64,000 nucleotides of DNA from Butyricimonas synergistica DSM 23225 (GTDB lineage: Bacteria; Bacteroidota; Bacteroidia; Bacteroidales; Marinifilaceae), in contig NZ_KB903370.1 of assembly GCF_000379665.1 (NCBI RefSeq), positions 22,379 to 86,378 of the forward strand. The letters run 5' to 3'. The notes under the pieces were generated by a model. The model ran no database searches and was not told the DNA's origin. It worked only from the letters and a program-made list of their open reading frames with translations. The position numbers and the translations under genes are program-made. Positions 63,767-64,000 of the stretch are shown here, piece after piece. The first letter of the stretch is position 1, and each line of letters starts with the position of its first letter.

Positions 63767-63793
63767 GGAAACGGGATATTTTGTCCCGTTTCC
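63767..63793 (+). terminator. Hairpin after the RHS tip module
   Basis: GGAAACGGGA (63767-63776) pairs perfectly with TCCCGTTTCC (63784-63793) around a 7-base loop. No T run follows, so termination is uncertain. It lies between the small exported protein and the orphan RHS core copy. Confidence 0.5.
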
Positions 63794-63811
63794 ATAAAGG
63801 TAATAAATATT

Positions 63812-64000
63812 ATTAGCCAAATTGCGCTTAATAACACGTTCTCTAAAACTTACATATATGATAAAAATGGTAATATGACAACCGATGGGTACAGGGGCAT
63901 CACGATAACTTACAATGATTTGGATTTACCGTCAGAAATAAGTAAAGGACAAACAAAAATTTCGTACATTTACAGTGCTAGAGGTGAGAAGTTAGCACAA
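63812..64000 (+). pseudogene. Orphan partial copy of the RHS core (runs off the window)
   Basis: 63812-64000 aligns without gaps to 61381-61569 of the RHS gene. The first ~50 bases carry about ten differences; the remaining ~138 are nearly identical. The frame is open to the right edge (ISQIALNNTFSKTYIYDKNG onward) but has no signal peptide, no RHS N-terminus and no start codon of its own. This is the form of an orphan RHS core-tip cassette: a silent donor that could replace the active tip by recombination within the shared core. Confidence 0.85.

Overview
The window looks like a chromosomal segment from a gut Bacteroidota (order Bacteroidales). The signs are a SusC/SusD TonB-dependent import locus with a FecR anti-sigma factor, LytTR-type signalling, TAnnTTTG-type -7 promoter boxes instead of classical -10/-35 boxes, and proteins of DUF4251, DUF6266 and Bacteroidota-type RHS families. 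A Butyricimonas/Odoribacter-like host is a guess from the overall gene mix, not a demonstrated placement.

Layout. 1-3.2 kb (minus strand): a Dlt-like acyl-transfer operon (adenylating ligase, acyl carrier protein, MBOAT acyltransferase, a partial fourth gene). A segment of about 0.3 kb is inverted here, so both the carrier protein and the MBOAT are split; flipping it back restores both reading frames exactly. 3.3-6.1 kb: a P-type ATPase remnant, tRNA-Ser(TGA), and a LytS/LytTR two-component pair. 6.2-11 kb: a serine protease with a zinc ribbon, its unknown 444-aa partner, and a CPA2 cation/proton antiporter. 11.3-21.6 kb: a small acetyltransferase, a histidine kinase lacking its phosphoacceptor His, a DMT transporter, two small proteins (one frameshifted), a BASS-like transporter, a large PAS/GAF kinase, a THUMP-like methyltransferase and an MFS transporter. 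21.7-26.8 kb: a glutamate-dependent acid-resistance set (GadC antiporter, glutaminase, K+-channel-like protein; GadB on the opposite strand). Glutaminase makes glutamate from glutamine, GadB consumes a proton converting it to GABA, and GadC exchanges GABA for glutamate.

27-34.4 kb: a pentapeptide-repeat protein, two paralogous acyl-CoA ligases flanking a DUF4251 protein, a Ca2+/Na+ antiporter and an Nramp transporter. 34.4-45 kb (all minus strand): FecR, SusC, SusD, a lipoprotein, a large zinc metalloprotease and, at the far 3' end, an ECF sigma factor; this is probably a peptide or protein scavenging locus. 45-53.8 kb: ornithine aminotransferase, TamB, TsaD, a 2-hydroxyacid dehydrogenase and an exported nitroreductase-like protein.

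54-64 kb: an AT-richer accessory region with a DUF6266 protein and an RHS locus. It has one secreted YD-repeat protein without a core, one with a full RHS core and a variable C-terminal tip that may be papain-like, a small exported protein directly downstream (candidate partner or immunity), and then an orphan copy of the RHS core running off the right edge. That is the arrangement expected for tip replacement by recombination. Three related palindromic intergenic elements lie at 23.2, 24.3 and 30.2 kb.
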